NCBI RefSeq assembly: GCF_006829085.1
Contig: NZ_BJTC01000002.1
Location: forward strand, 396,171-460,170
Direction of reading: 5' to 3'
Length of the DNA: 64,000 bases
From: Chryseobacterium sp. ON_d1
Lineage (GTDB): Bacteria > Bacteroidota > Bacteroidia > Flavobacteriales > Weeksellaceae
The translations under genes and the position numbers were made by a program. How positions within the stretch are numbered: the stretch's first letter is position 1; every line of letters begins with the position of its first letter. Positions 1-9,081 of this stretch are shown piece by piece. Under the pieces are notes generated by a model. The model had not been told where the DNA came from. It ran no database searches and saw only the letters and a list, made by a program, of their open reading frames with translations.

Positions 1-15
1 GAACATGGCGATAGC

Positions 16-372
16 TTATTTTGAAGAAAATCTTTTAATTCTTAATATCAATTCATTGGGGCTGAATGGTTTTACAATAAAATCAGCTGCTCCGAGGTCA
101 AAAGCATTCAGGACCACTTCTTCCTGCCCCATGCTGGAAAGCATGATCACCGGGATCTGTTTGCCCATGGTTTTGATGGCTGAAAGTATCTCAATTCCGG
201 AGGCAAACGGCATCATAATATCTGTGATAGCCAGATCTACATCCTCAGTTTTAAGGGTTTCAATAGCGTCTTTTCCGTTACGGGTAAGAATCACTTCATG
301 TCCTTCTTTTAATAATTTGTGTTCAATCGTTTTTAGAATCAGTTCGTCGTCTTCGGCGATTAGAATCAGCAT
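16..372 (-). CDS. Stand-alone response regulator receiver protein
   Basis: This 118-residue protein is a single CheY-like receiver domain with no output domain. The acidic pair sits at residues 7-9 (AEDDE), the phospho-acceptor is D51 in AITDIMMP, and the conserved Lys is in the C-terminal VKPFSP motif. It starts 12 nt after the stop of the large hybrid kinase on the same strand, so the two are very likely co-transcribed and this protein is a plausible final phospho-acceptor for the kinase's Hpt domain. As it lacks a DNA-binding domain it probably acts through protein contacts. The family call is firm; the partnership is inferred from position. Confidence 0.9.
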   Translation of the reverse strand: MLILIAEDDELILKTIEHKLLKEGHEVILTRNGKDAIETLKTEDVDLAITDIMMPFASGIEILSAIKTMGKQIPVIMLSSMGQEEVVLNAFDLGAADFIVKPFSPNELILRIKRFSSK

Positions 373-384
373 AATTTTATTTTT

Positions 385-3300
385 TTATGGTATTAAATTT
401 TTAATTAACTGTAATCCTGTTGTAATCTCTGAGATCATTTCTTTTTGCATGGAATCAAAATCCATCTCAGGTTCTGTTTTCTTTTCCCAGTCGGCAGTAC
501 GTTCTGTAAGTTTTACAAGTCCTGCTGTTCCTGCTGTTCCTTTGAGCTTGTGAAGGACCATTTTCAGTACTGTACTGTCTTTTTCCCCTGTGCTTTTTCT
601 GATATTTTCTTCAGCCTGGGTGAGCTCCTGTATCACAAGGTTTAAAAATATTTTTTTGAAATCTTCATCATCATCACCAATGTGTTCATTCAGAAGTTTT
701 ATATCAAGGTATTTTTCCTTATCTGAAGAATCTTCATCAGGATCATTTTTTTCATGAAGGATATATTTCTTCAGCATTTCCAGCAGGTCAGACTGTCTTA
801 AAGGTTTAGGCAGGAAGTCATTCATCCCGGAATCCAGACACTTTTCTTTCTCTCCCAATACATTTCCTGCAGTCACACCAATAATCGGAACATCAGCATA
901 TTCAGGAAGCAAACGGATTTGTTTCGTCGCTTCAATACCATCCATTACCGGCATTTGAACATCCATTAAAATGATATCGAAAGGTTTTTCTTTACACAGC
1001 TCCCATGCCTGAAGTCCGTCAGTAGCTTCTGTCAGCTGTGCATCCGGAATCAATGAGCGCACCATTTTATTATTCAGTACCATATTGACAGGATTGTCAT
1101 CCACAAGTAAAACCCGGGGAGACTGCATCAATTTAGGAATATCTGTATCCGGCTGTGTATTATGGGTTACTTCTCTTTCAGTATTTTTTACAGCGCGTTT
1201 AAGGGTCTTATACAGCTCTTCTGATTTAATAGGTTTTAACAGAAAGTATGAATTGTTTTCCTGACGGAAAGAATTGATCACGTCATGTTCCTCGGAAGAC
1301 GTGTGGAGAATGATCAGAGGTGATGTCTCATTTTGTTGGCTAAAAAGCTCTTTTATTTTTTCTATTGTTTCCAATCCGGAAATGACGGGCATATGATAAT
1401 CCATCAGAATCACATCAAAACGTTCTCCTGCAAGCAGGATCTGAAGGGCTTCCATCCCGTTGGCAGCAAGCTTTGAATCCACATTTTTATAAGCAAGCAT
1501 ATGCTGAATGATGATCCTGTTGGCTTCATTGTCATCTACAATCAGTACCTTGTTTATTTTCAGGTCTTCTTCATGACGTTCAGACATCGCATAAGGTACC
1601 TGGATGTCAAAGTAGAAAACAGAACCTTTGTGAAGTTCACTTTTCAGCGACAGACTGCTTCCCATATAGTTTAAGATATTATTGGAAATGGTAAGTCCAA
1701 GACCCGTTCCTCCGTATCGTTTGCTGATAGAACTGTTTTCCTGGGTGAAAGCATTAAAAATATGCTGTTGCTTTTCTTTGGGAATACCAATTCCGGTATC
1801 CCTTACGGAAAATCTCAGGCTAATGTTTTGACTGTCGATATCCAGTTTTTCTACTTTAAGCTCTATCTCTCCCTGTTCTGTAAATTTTACGGCATTTCCG
1901 AGAAGGTTGATCAGGATCTGTTTGAGTCTTGATTCGTCCAGCCAGATGGTTTCAGGCAATCCCGGCTCTATATTTAAAAGTAATTCTATATTTTTTTTCT
2001 GTGACTGATAAAGAATTACGTTGATCACCTGACTGACAATGTCATATACATTGGCTTTCTCTATGGAAAGATCCATTTTCCCGGATTCTATTTTGGAAAA
2101 ATCCAGAATATCATTGATGATACTCAGTAAGTTTTCACCGGATTCATTAATGTAATTAAGATATTGAGTCTGTATTTCGTTCAGTGGTGTTTTTAGCAAT
2201 AGATCCGAAAAACCGATAACCCCGTTCAATGGAGTCCGGATTTCATGACTCATATTGGCAAGGAATTCTGACTTTGCTTTGCTTGCAATGTCGGCCATCT
2301 TTTTGGCATTTTTAAGTTCTTTATTGATTTTCACAGAAGCTGTAATATTCTGTGCAGAAACAATAATTCCCCCAATTACATTACTGGAAAGATACCATGG
2401 GGTAACTTCTACATTGTAGTGCTGAATAGATTGCCTGCCAGGAATTTCTATAGCCATATCTTCATTTTTATAGGCTTTTCCTGCCAGGGCTTCCTGGTAT
2501 ATTTTTATTCTTTCATCCGGTACATCGGGAGAAATTTTAAACATGTTTTCACCAATGAGCCTGATGTCGTTCATCTGAAACTCGTCTTTCCAGCTTCTGC
2601 TCACAGAAAGATAATTAAGATCCTTATCAAACATGGCCACTGTAGAAGGGACATATGTGACAAAAGACTGCAGCATAGCCTCTTTTTTAGCCAGTTCAAG
2701 GTAAACTTTTTTAAAATTATCAATATCCTGTATGATTCCGTAGACTCTGGTGCATACTCCTCCTTCAAATTCCGGTATCCCTTTTACTCTTACCCAGATC
2801 ATCATGCCGTCATTTCGTACCAGCTGTAATTCTTCATCATAGGGAATCCCTTCTTTCACTGCTTTTTCAAATAAAAATTCCAGTTTTTCCCTACTTTTTT
2901 CACTGTAGAACCCTAAGGCATTTTCGAGATCAGGCTGAAAATTCTTATCTATTTTATGTATTTCTCTGGTAGATTGTGACCAGACTACGGTATTATTTTT
3001 AAGATTGACTTCCCATCCTCCCACCTGGGCGACAGCACTGGTCTGTTCCAGCATCTTTTTGGTATGGACAAGGTCTTTTTCCAGCGTTATTCTTTCCGTA
3101 ACGTTCAGTGCGGTGCTTACCACATAAGGATTTCCTTCTTTGTTGATTTCCACAAGATTGTGGTACATCCAGATTACTTCTTCACCTCCTTTGGTTTTCA
3201 GAATCATGGTTCCGAAATCTTCCTGGTTTTTATTGATCCTCTCCAGATATTGCTCAAGAAGAGGCCAGTTTTTTTCAGGAACAAGATCTTTTAAATTCAG

Positions 3301-4290
3301 ATCTTCTACCTCTTCAGCTGAATATTGCAGGGTTTCCCTTCCTTTTTCATTGACCGCAATGATATTTCCTTCCATATCATGCATGCTCATCAGCCCTATT
3401 GCATTTTCAAAAAAGCTTCTGAAACGGCGTTCGGAACTTTCCAGTTTTAACTTTTCTTCAATACGCTGGGTGATATTAATTCCGAAACAAAAAATATCGG
3501 AATGGCTCTGCTTCAGTTTTAAATACCATTCAACAATAATGGTTTGTGTATCATTAATAGTGGTAGAAGTTGTAAATGTTACTTCCTCATCTGTATCCGG
3601 AAGATTTTTGGCAAGTAATTGAAGCTGGGAATTATGACTTCCTATCAGATCCATGAAGTTATGATTAACGACCTGACTTTTATTCACCTGAAATGCATTT
3701 TCAAAAGCCGGATTAACATCTTTCAGCAAAAAGTCTTTGTCCAAAACACAGATGAGATTATTGGAGATTGTAAAGGTCTGCTGAAAGTATTCGGCCTGGA
3801 TGTTCTTCCTTTTTCCCATCAGAACTTTTGTAATCGCCTCTCCTATTTTTTTAAGGGTTAAAATCTGTTGATCGGTAATCGTTTTTGGTTTGTAATCAAT
3901 GACACAAATGGTTCCCAGAGCGAACCCTTCATCATCAATCAAAGGTACTCCTGCATAAAAACGGATTCCACCCGCAAGAATAAGCGGATTATCAGAAGAT
4001 CTTTCGTCTAATAAGGTGTCATTGATGATGACAACATCTCCACTTGCAATAGAATACTGGCATACTGTGTTTTTCCTGTCTACAAAATCCAGGGCAAGTC
4101 CTACACAGCTCTGGATAGTCTGGGTCTCACTTTCCATCATGGCAATGAGCGCTGCAGGGCAGTCGGTCACCAGACATGCTGTTTCTGCAAAAATATCTAA
4201 CTGGGGATCTTTTTGCAGGTTTAAAAGATCAAAAAACTCCAGTTTTTTCATTCGGCCTTCTTCATTTGCAGGAATTGGATATTTCTTCAT
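385..4290 (-). CDS. Hybrid sensor histidine kinase (GAF, PAS repeats, HisKA, HATPase, two REC, Hpt)
   Basis: This 1301-residue protein carries a whole phosphorelay. An N-terminal GAF domain (about 20-155) is followed by about four PAS/PAC modules (about 165-660), a HisKA domain with the phospho-accepting His682 in MSHEIRTPLNG, a HATPase domain with the GTGLGLTI motif, two receiver domains (acceptor Asp in VILMDYHMP and IILMDVQMP), and a C-terminal Hpt domain with His1247 in LHKLKGTAG. I see no transmembrane segment, so it probably senses a cytoplasmic or redox signal through GAF/PAS. It is the first gene of a two-gene unit with the small receiver protein. The ligand cannot be read from sequence. 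Confidence 0.93.
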   Translation of the reverse strand: MKKYPIPANEEGRMKKLEFFDLLNLQKDPQLDIFAETACLVTDCPAALIAMMESETQTIQSCVGLALDFVDRKNTVCQYSIASGDVVIINDTLLDERSSDNPLILAGGIRFYAGVPLIDDEGFALGTICVIDYKPKTITDQQILTLKKIGEAITKVLMGKRKNIQAEYFQQTFTISNNLICVLDKDFLLKDVNPAFENAFQVNKSQVVNHNFMDLIGSHNSQLQLLAKNLPDTDEEVTFTTSTTINDTQTIIVEWYLKLKQSHSDIFCFGINITQRIEEKLKLESSERRFRSFFENAIGLMSMHDMEGNIIAVNEKGRETLQYSAEEVEDLNLKDLVPEKNWPLLEQYLERINKNQEDFGTMILKTKGGEEVIWMYHNLVEINKEGNPYVVSTALNVTERITLEKDLVHTKKMLEQTSAVAQVGGWEVNLKNNTVVWSQSTREIHKIDKNFQPDLENALGFYSEKSREKLEFLFEKAVKEGIPYDEELQLVRNDGMMIWVRVKGIPEFEGGVCTRVYGIIQDIDNFKKVYLELAKKEAMLQSFVTYVPSTVAMFDKDLNYLSVSRSWKDEFQMNDIRLIGENMFKISPDVPDERIKIYQEALAGKAYKNEDMAIEIPGRQSIQHYNVEVTPWYLSSNVIGGIIVSAQNITASVKINKELKNAKKMADIASKAKSEFLANMSHEIRTPLNGVIGFSDLLLKTPLNEIQTQYLNYINESGENLLSIINDILDFSKIESGKMDLSIEKANVYDIVSQVINVILYQSQKKNIELLLNIEPGLPETIWLDESRLKQILINLLGNAVKFTEQGEIELKVEKLDIDSQNISLRFSVRDTGIGIPKEKQQHIFNAFTQENSSISKRYGGTGLGLTISNNILNYMGSSLSLKSELHKGSVFYFDIQVPYAMSERHEEDLKINKVLIVDDNEANRIIIQHMLAYKNVDSKLAANGMEALQILLAGERFDVILMDYHMPVISGLETIEKIKELFSQQNETSPLIILHTSSEEHDVINSFRQENNSYFLLKPIKSEELYKTLKRAVKNTEREVTHNTQPDTDIPKLMQSPRVLLVDDNPVNMVLNNKMVRSLIPDAQLTEATDGLQAWELCKEKPFDIILMDVQMPVMDGIEATKQIRLLPEYADVPIIGVTAGNVLGEKEKCLDSGMNDFLPKPLRQSDLLEMLKKYILHEKNDPDEDSSDKEKYLDIKLLNEHIGDDDEDFKKIFLNLVIQELTQAEENIRKSTGEKDSTVLKMVLHKLKGTAGTAGLVKLTERTADWEKKTEPEMDFDSMQKEMISEITTGLQLIKNLIP

Positions 4291-4530
4291 ATGTTATTTC
4301 AACAGTTAGAGATTTTTATTTTTTAATTATTAAAAAATGATAATCAGGGCCTTAAAGTTTATATTTTAAACATTTTTAAGTGCTTTAAATTATTATTTTA
4401 ATAAGTAAACCAAAATACGAAATAATTTTATATTGTATTATAGTTATTTTGACAATAAAAGAATATGTATAGTTATTTTAAATGATTTCAAATGAATTTT
4501 AAAGATATAAAGAACTAATGATGATTATGA

Positions 4531-4564
4531 AAATAAAAAGTACCACATTTAAAATATGGTACTT
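4531..4564 (-). terminator. Probable rho-independent terminator of the ferritin-like operon
   Basis: The arms AAGTACCA (4538-4545) and TGGTACTT (4557-4564) pair perfectly, with further pairing inside. On the minus strand the stem is followed by a U-rich tail (rc of 4531-4540). It lies about 120 nt past the ferritin-like stop codon. Confidence 0.55.
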
Positions 4565-4628
4565 ACAGATGAATCATGAAATTATTTAACAAAGTGTTTT
4601 TTTAAGGCCTGACGATCGATTTTTTAAA

Positions 4629-4658
4629 GTCCATTTCCGGACTTGTCCGGAAATGGAC
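4629..4658 (-). terminator. Strong hairpin just past the ferritin-like gene
   Basis: A perfect 13-bp stem, GTCCATTTCCGGA paired with TCCGGAAATGGAC, closes a CTTG loop only 28 nt after the stop codon at 4687. The U-tract on the minus strand is short, so it may protect the mRNA 3' end or act together with the second hairpin rather than terminate alone. Confidence 0.5.
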
Positions 4659-4686
4659 ACACCACTTATCATCATCCAAATCACAA

Positions 4687-5502
4687 CTATACTATGAACA
4701 GGGAAGCAATCGTTTGTGCATCGCTGCCGCTTAAAATTTCGTCATACGCTGCAGAACCTGCCGCAGCTCCAAATAAGGTTCCTGTATTATAACCCGCCTG
4801 ATTGATATTGTCTTCTCCGGCATAGACAGGATTGGTTGCTGAAGGCATATTTCCTCCATCGGCAAGTTCAATCCAGCCTTTATTTGCTCTCATTCTTCTC
4901 ACCTGAGAAGCATGTCTTGCTTCCACAGAATGAATCTGTAAAGCTGCCTGAAGGACTACTTTATTGGACATTACATTTCCTGCCTGTCCCTTATAAGCCC
5001 TTACTCCGGTATCTTCAAAAGCCTGGGCAAGAATAAGAAACTGATTATAATCTGTAAAGGGCATAAACTTCCCGCCCGATGTAAAATCAAAAGTAGGTTT
5101 ATTTCCCGGAGTTGTTCCTAAAGAAGTCAGTGTACTTTTCAGAAAGCCTACATGAGCAGATTCATGCTTTGAGATTTGCATAAAAACGGTTCTGTCTGCA
5201 TTCGGAATAAGTCCCGGTGTAGATAATCCTATACTGTAATATTCATTTTCAAGATACTCTAGTACTAATGCGAGTTGTAGAGCATCCGTCAGGGTGCTTT
5301 TTAATGCAGTGCCTGTCATTGCCGTATGGGTAGTTTCTGCTTTGACAGAGGTAGCCATGAGTGTTCCCAATCCTAGGGGTACTGCAGCAACTGCAGCTTT
5401 TTTTCCGAATAATGACATATTCGTAATGGTTTCCAGTCTCGATGCTTCCGTTGTGAAAAATTTATCATGAGAAAGCTTATCCAGTAATCGAAGAATATTC
5501 AT
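4687..5502 (-). CDS. Ferritin-like domain protein, exported
   Basis: This 271-residue protein has the four-helix ferritin-like fold of the Ferritin_2 type (PF13668-like). The Glu/His helices are visible as LEYLENEYYS and ISKHESAHVGFL in the first half and LAQAFEDTG and HSVEARHASQVRR in the second. A hydrophobic stretch at about 37-53 (AAVAAVPLGLGTLMAT) suggests export. Proteins of this family are presumed to bind a di-metal centre, but the physiological role is not established. It begins 24 nt after the stop of a paralogous ferritin-like gene and is probably the last gene of that operon. Confidence 0.85.
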   Translation of the reverse strand: MNILRLLDKLSHDKFFTTEASRLETITNMSLFGKKAAVAAVPLGLGTLMATSVKAETTHTAMTGTALKSTLTDALQLALVLEYLENEYYSIGLSTPGLIPNADRTVFMQISKHESAHVGFLKSTLTSLGTTPGNKPTFDFTSGGKFMPFTDYNQFLILAQAFEDTGVRAYKGQAGNVMSNKVVLQAALQIHSVEARHASQVRRMRANKGWIELADGGNMPSATNPVYAGEDNINQAGYNTGTLFGAAAGSAAYDEILSGSDAQTIASLFIV

Positions 5503-5526
5503 AATGTGAGTTTTTAAGGTAAGTGA

Positions 5527-6237
5527 TTAGTTAATGCCTCTTTCTTTCCATGTGAAAGGTGTTTTGATGAATGCTCCGGCTGCCGATACGATATCCTTAG
5601 GCTCTTTGGCCAGATCAAGTCCGTTAGCATCAATCACATCATCGCCTGAAAAATCAGCTGATCCCGGATTGATTAAATTTCTTATAGCTGAAGCATGTCT
5701 CGCTTCCACTGATACTATTTTACCTGCAATAACAAGGTATGCTGCATTGGAGATGTATTTCCCTGCACCGTTATAAGCAGCAACACCTGTATCTTCCAAA
5801 GCTTTTGCTGTAGCCAATACAGAATTTCTGTCATTAAAATTTACATTCGGATACTGAAATTCGAGTTTAGGCAGTACATGATCTGTGGCCCCACTGATGG
5901 CTGCTTTGAAGAAATCCCTGTGTATCACTTCATGATGGTACAGGTCTGTGAAAAGCTCTTTTTCAATACTGGAAATTCCCATATAGAAATTATTGACTAC
6001 TTTCGTATAAAAGTCAGCTTCAAGCTGTTCAAGGGCATAGGCGTAATTTAATACTCCTACATCTCCTGTTCCAAGATCATACTTGGATTCTTCAATAATC
6101 TGGAAGTCGTCATTGTCGTCACAGCCAATAATGGTAAGGCCTGCGATGGCTAATCCTACTCCACTTAATTTTAGAAAGTTTCTTCTGCTGGTATCAAGGG
6201 TAGCTCCCTGATTGGAAACCTGAATTGTTCTTTTCAT
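5527..6237 (-). CDS. Ferritin-like domain protein with Tat-like signal
   Basis: This 236-residue paralogue of the downstream gene begins with a twin-arginine-like signal (SRRNFLKLSGVGLAIAG, about 17-36) followed by a cysteine in IIGCDD, which could be a lipobox. The ferritin-like helices carry the metal-ligand pattern in YALEQLEADFY, HHEVIHRDFF, ALEDTGVAAYNG and SVEARHASAIRN. A Tat signal would fit export of a pre-folded metalloprotein. It is the first gene of the ferritin-like pair. Function beyond probable iron binding is unknown. Confidence 0.85.
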   Translation of the reverse strand: MKRTIQVSNQGATLDTSRRNFLKLSGVGLAIAGLTIIGCDDNDDFQIIEESKYDLGTGDVGVLNYAYALEQLEADFYTKVVNNFYMGISSIEKELFTDLYHHEVIHRDFFKAAISGATDHVLPKLEFQYPNVNFNDRNSVLATAKALEDTGVAAYNGAGKYISNAAYLVIAGKIVSVEARHASAIRNLINPGSADFSGDDVIDANGLDLAKEPKDIVSAAGAFIKTPFTWKERGIN

Positions 6238-6276
6238 GCTATTATTTTTTTAGTGTTCGGATGAATAAAGTAAGAT

Positions 6277-6301
6277 AAACAGCATATTCAGTATGCTGTT
6301 T
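6277..6301 (-). terminator. Hairpin between fasciclin and ferritin-like genes
   Basis: A perfect 10-bp stem (AAACAGCATA paired with TATGCTGTTT, loop TTCAG) lies 15 nt past the fasciclin stop codon and 40 nt before the ferritin-like start. The following minus-strand sequence is only moderately U-rich, so termination may be partial. Confidence 0.5.
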
Positions 6302-6316
6302 ACATATTTCAGATGA

Positions 6317-6886
6317 TTAAGGCATTAAAACCGTATCAATGACATGGATCACACCATTGGACTGGTTTACATCAGCAATGGTTACTTTCGCACTGTTTCC
6401 TTTAGCATCTTTAATGTAAAGATCTTTTCCTTTAGTCCAGAATGTAAGTTCTTCGCCCTGTACTGTTTTCATCATGCTTTTTCCGTTTCCTGCTTTTACG
6501 GCAGCCCAGATTTCTTTGGCACTGTATCTACCCGGAAGAACATGGTAGGTCAAGATAGAAGTAAGCGTTGCCTTATTTTCAGGCTTTACAAGATTTTCTA
6601 CGGTTCCTTTCGGAAGTTTTGCAAAGGCCGCATCTGTAGGTGCCAATACAGTAAAAGGTCCTGCTCCCTGTAGTGTTTCTACCAGTCCGGCAGCTTTTAC
6701 TGCTGCTACAAGTGTTTTGTGGTCTTTAGAATTGACGGCGTTCTCAATAATGTTTTTGGATGGATACATGGGGGCTCCTCCCACCATTACCGTTTTTTCT
6801 TTCATCGTTTGTGCAGTTACCTTCCCGCTGAATGCAAATGATAAAGCTACCATTGCTAAAACTGTGATTTTTGATTGTGTGTTCAT
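6317..6886 (-). CDS. Exported fasciclin (FAS1) domain protein
   Basis: The protein is about 189 residues from the preferred start, MNTQSKIT, which opens a clear signal peptide (VLAMVALSFAFSGKVTAQ). The reading frame is open 16 codons further upstream to 6934, but that extension spoils the signal. The remainder is one FAS1 domain with the diagnostic blocks FTVLAPTDAAFAKLP, ILTYHVLPGRY and GVIHVIDTVLMP. FAS1 domains mediate adhesion or surface interaction; in Bacteroidota the role is generally unknown. It lies upstream of the ferritin-like pair on the same strand, next to msrB. Confidence 0.9.
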   Translation of the reverse strand: MNTQSKITVLAMVALSFAFSGKVTAQTMKEKTVMVGGAPMYPSKNIIENAVNSKDHKTLVAAVKAAGLVETLQGAGPFTVLAPTDAAFAKLPKGTVENLVKPENKATLTSILTYHVLPGRYSAKEIWAAVKAGNGKSMMKTVQGEELTFWTKGKDLYIKDAKGNSAKVTIADVNQSNGVIHVIDTVLMP

Positions 6887-7003
6887 CGTGTTGATTTTTT
6901 TATTAATTATATTTATTTGTGCTTTTAATGTCATTTACGAGGTTGGTTTTATTTTAGATTGAAAAAAAATAAAATTTATTTTATATTACTGATTATCAGT
7001 TAT

Positions 7004-7519
7004 TTATTTTTTTGATGGAACAAATTCCAGACATATAGAGTTCATGCAGAATCGTTTTCCGGTTGGATTTGGGCCGTCATCAAAGACATGTCCAAGGTGA
7101 GATCCACATCTTCCACACAGCACTTCTGTACGCTCCATTTGATGGGAACTGTCTTTTCTGTATTGTACACTGTTTTTACGAAGAGGCTGGTAAAACGATG
7201 GCCAGCCGCAGGTAGTGGCAAATTTGGAAGTTGAAAGGAAAAGAGGATTACCACATATTGCGCAGTAATAGGTCCCTTTTTCATCAAATTGATAATACTT
7301 TCCTGTAAAAGCTGTTTCTGTAGCTCCTTCTCTTGCGACCTGATAGAGCTCAGGCTTTAATATCTTTTTCCATTCGGTATTGCTTATTTTCAGTGGATTT
7401 TTGTCAGTATGCGAATAATAGGGATTTCTGATTTTAAAAAGATTGTTTTGGGCTTTGCAGAATCCGGGAGATACTGCCATACAAAATATCAGTATTGATT
7501 TTGAAAGCAACGTTTTCAT
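7004..7519 (-). CDS. msrB: Peptide-methionine (R)-S-oxide reductase MsrB, exported
   Basis: MsrB reduces the R-epimer of methionine sulfoxide in oxidised proteins. From the preferred start (MKTLLSK, nine codons inside the longest frame) the protein has 171 residues and an N-terminal signal peptide, so it probably works in the periplasm or envelope. The zinc site is C86/C89 (CAIC) and C135/C138 (CGRC); the nucleophile is C158 in RFCMN, with C104 in TTCGWPSF as a possible resolving Cys. The gene is divergent from the ECF sigma gene and near ferritin-like and fasciclin genes, which suggests an envelope oxidative-stress theme. Confidence 0.95.
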   Translation of the reverse strand: MKTLLSKSILIFCMAVSPGFCKAQNNLFKIRNPYYSHTDKNPLKISNTEWKKILKPELYQVAREGATETAFTGKYYQFDEKGTYYCAICGNPLFLSTSKFATTCGWPSFYQPLRKNSVQYRKDSSHQMERTEVLCGRCGSHLGHVFDDGPNPTGKRFCMNSICLEFVPSKK

Positions 7520-7583
7520 ATTTGAATATTTTTTAATAATTATCATGAAATCATGTACGAAATAAAAGTTGATTCAGATTTTT

Positions 7584-7613
7584 TTGGGAATATGTTTTAT
7601 TTTATTACATTTG
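7584..7613 (+). promoter_or_regulatory. Bacteroidota-type promoter of the ECF sigma operon
   Basis: A TTG at 7584-7586 (within a T-rich run) is followed after 19 nt by TACATTTG at 7606-7613, an exact match to the TAnnTTTG -7 consensus of Bacteroidota with normal spacing. Transcription would begin near 7620, which excludes the upstream in-frame TTG codons as translation starts from this promoter. Confidence 0.6.
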
Positions 7614-7631
7614 GGAAGAAAAATAAAAGCT

Positions 7632-8180
7632 ATTAAAACAACCTATTCTGAAGAGGAACTTATCGTTTTATTGAAAGAAAAAAACGAAACTGGTTTTCAT
7701 TATCTGTATGACCACTATTCTGGTGCGCTCTACGGAATCATTCTTCGGATTGTTCAGTCTAAAGAATATACTGAAGAGGTTATTCAGGATGTTTTTGTTA
7801 AAATATGGAACTCCATTCATCAATATGATTCTTCCAAAGGCAGATTTTACACCTGGATGATCAATATCGCAAGGAATACAGCTATTGATTATTTAAAGTC
7901 CAAAGGATTCCAGAATCAACTTAAAAACCAATCGCTTCCGGATTTCGTATATAACACTGCAGAACTTTCGACCACGAATAATTCTTCTGATTATATCGGA
8001 TTCAATAATGTGCTGGAAGGTCTGGAAGTAGACAAGCAGGAACTTATAGATCTTGCGTATTATCAGGGATATACCCAACATGAAATATCCGAAAAACTGA
8101 AGATACCGCTGGGAACGGTAAAAACAAAGATGCGGAATGCACTGATGAAATTAAAGGATTTGCTAAAAGATTATCAATAA
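7632..8180 (+). CDS. RNA polymerase sigma-70 factor, ECF type
   Basis: This is a group 4 sigma factor with region 2 (NETGFHYLYDHYSG to VFVKIWNSI, then FYTWMINIARNTAIDYLKSK) and region 4 (LAYYQGYTQHEISEKLKIPLGTVKTKM). The frame is open from 7569 with TTG codons at 7569 and 7611, but the predicted promoter ends at 7613. I therefore place the start at ATT 7632, giving IKTTYSEEEL; homologues of this type usually begin around here. ATT starts are rare, so the start is uncertain and a sequence error or an upstream start remains possible. The anti-sigma gene follows after one base, so the pair is an operon. Confidence 0.88.
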   Translation: MKTTYSEEELIVLLKEKNETGFHYLYDHYSGALYGIILRIVQSKEYTEEVIQDVFVKIWNSIHQYDSSKGRFYTWMINIARNTAIDYLKSKGFQNQLKNQSLPDFVYNTAELSTTNNSSDYIGFNNVLEGLEVDKQELIDLAYYQGYTQHEISEKLKIPLGTVKTKMRNALMKLKDLLKDYQ

Positions 8181-8181
8181 A

Positions 8182-9003
8182 TTGAACACTAAAGAATACA
8201 TATCATCCGGAATTATAGAATCTTATATTCTTGGCCATGCTTCTCCCGAGGAAGCAGGGATTTTGGAGTGTGTGATGAAGAATAATGCTGAGGTAAAAGC
8301 AGCTTTTGAAGAAGCGCAGAAAACTTTGGAAGATCTTGCTACAGCACAGGCCGTAACGCCTCCAGAGGATTTGAAATCCAAGATCTGGGACAAAATTCAA
8401 AAGGAACAGACTGCTAAAGAGATTACTCCAGTTCTTTCAACTGATATTTCTGAAGTAAAGGATCATAAAGAGAACAGAATCCAGGAATCTGGTCAACGCA
8501 AAAATGGATGGAAGACATATGCAGTAGCAGCCTCTGTACTGTTTCTGGTGAGTGTTGCCGGTAACTTATACTGGATGAATACTCAGTCTGCCAATCAAAA
8601 AGAAATGGCTTTGTTGGCGGCAGGCAAAAAGCAGCAGGATCAGGCTATGCAGAAAATGAATCAGAAGCTTGAGATGTTTTCCAATCCTGATATGAAAATG
8701 GTTATGCTGAAAGGCGTAGAAAAGCATGCGGATGCAAAAGCAATGGTTTTCTGGGATACAAAAACAAAAGAAGTTTATCTGAATGCTGAAAAGCTTCCTA
8801 AAGCTCCTGAGGGCATGCAGTATCAGCTTTGGGCAATAGAAGACGGAAAACCTGTAAGTGCAGGAATGTATACGGAAGATAAAGATAGCAGGATTGCTTT
8901 GGCAAATATCCCGAAAGCACAGGCCTTTGCGATCACTCTTGAGAAAGAAGGAGGCAGCAAAGCGCCTACCATGGAAAATATGTTTGTGATGGGGGGAATT
9001 TAA
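8182..9003 (+). CDS. Anti-sigma factor, RskA-type, single membrane span
   Basis: This 273-residue protein starts with TTG immediately after the sigma stop codon, implying translational coupling. The N-terminus (IIESYILGHASPEEAGILE) resembles the zinc-less anti-sigma domain that sequesters the sigma factor. One transmembrane helix (about 114-132, YAVAASVLFLVSVAGNLYW) is followed by a coiled segment rich in Lys/Gln and a C-terminal RskA-like extracytoplasmic domain (PKAPEGMQYQLWAIEDGKPV). By family logic it holds the sigma factor at the inner membrane until an envelope signal releases it. The regulon is not visible, but msrB and the ferritin/fasciclin genes next door are candidates. Confidence 0.9.
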   Translation: MNTKEYISSGIIESYILGHASPEEAGILECVMKNNAEVKAAFEEAQKTLEDLATAQAVTPPEDLKSKIWDKIQKEQTAKEITPVLSTDISEVKDHKENRIQESGQRKNGWKTYAVAASVLFLVSVAGNLYWMNTQSANQKEMALLAAGKKQQDQAMQKMNQKLEMFSNPDMKMVMLKGVEKHADAKAMVFWDTKTKEVYLNAEKLPKAPEGMQYQLWAIEDGKPVSAGMYTEDKDSRIALANIPKAQAFAITLEKEGGSKAPTMENMFVMGGI

Positions 9004-9081
9004 AAACAAAACAGGGCGAACACAATCAGTCCGCCCCGCATCTCCCAAATAATTAAATATGAAAAAATATGAATGTTTTGT

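Larger units (their letters stand above)
4291..4686. other. Intergenic region with two hairpins
   Basis: This 396-nt AT-rich gap lies between the start of the hybrid kinase gene and the end of the ferritin-like gene, both on the minus strand. It holds two hairpins near the ferritin-like stop codon (listed separately) and presumably the kinase promoter at its left side. No coding signal was recognised. Confidence 0.6.

Noticed and set aside
9010..9040. Hairpin GGGCG/CGCCC between anti-sigma and phosphatase genes
   Set aside because: Five-base stem with a long loop and no U-tract on either strand.
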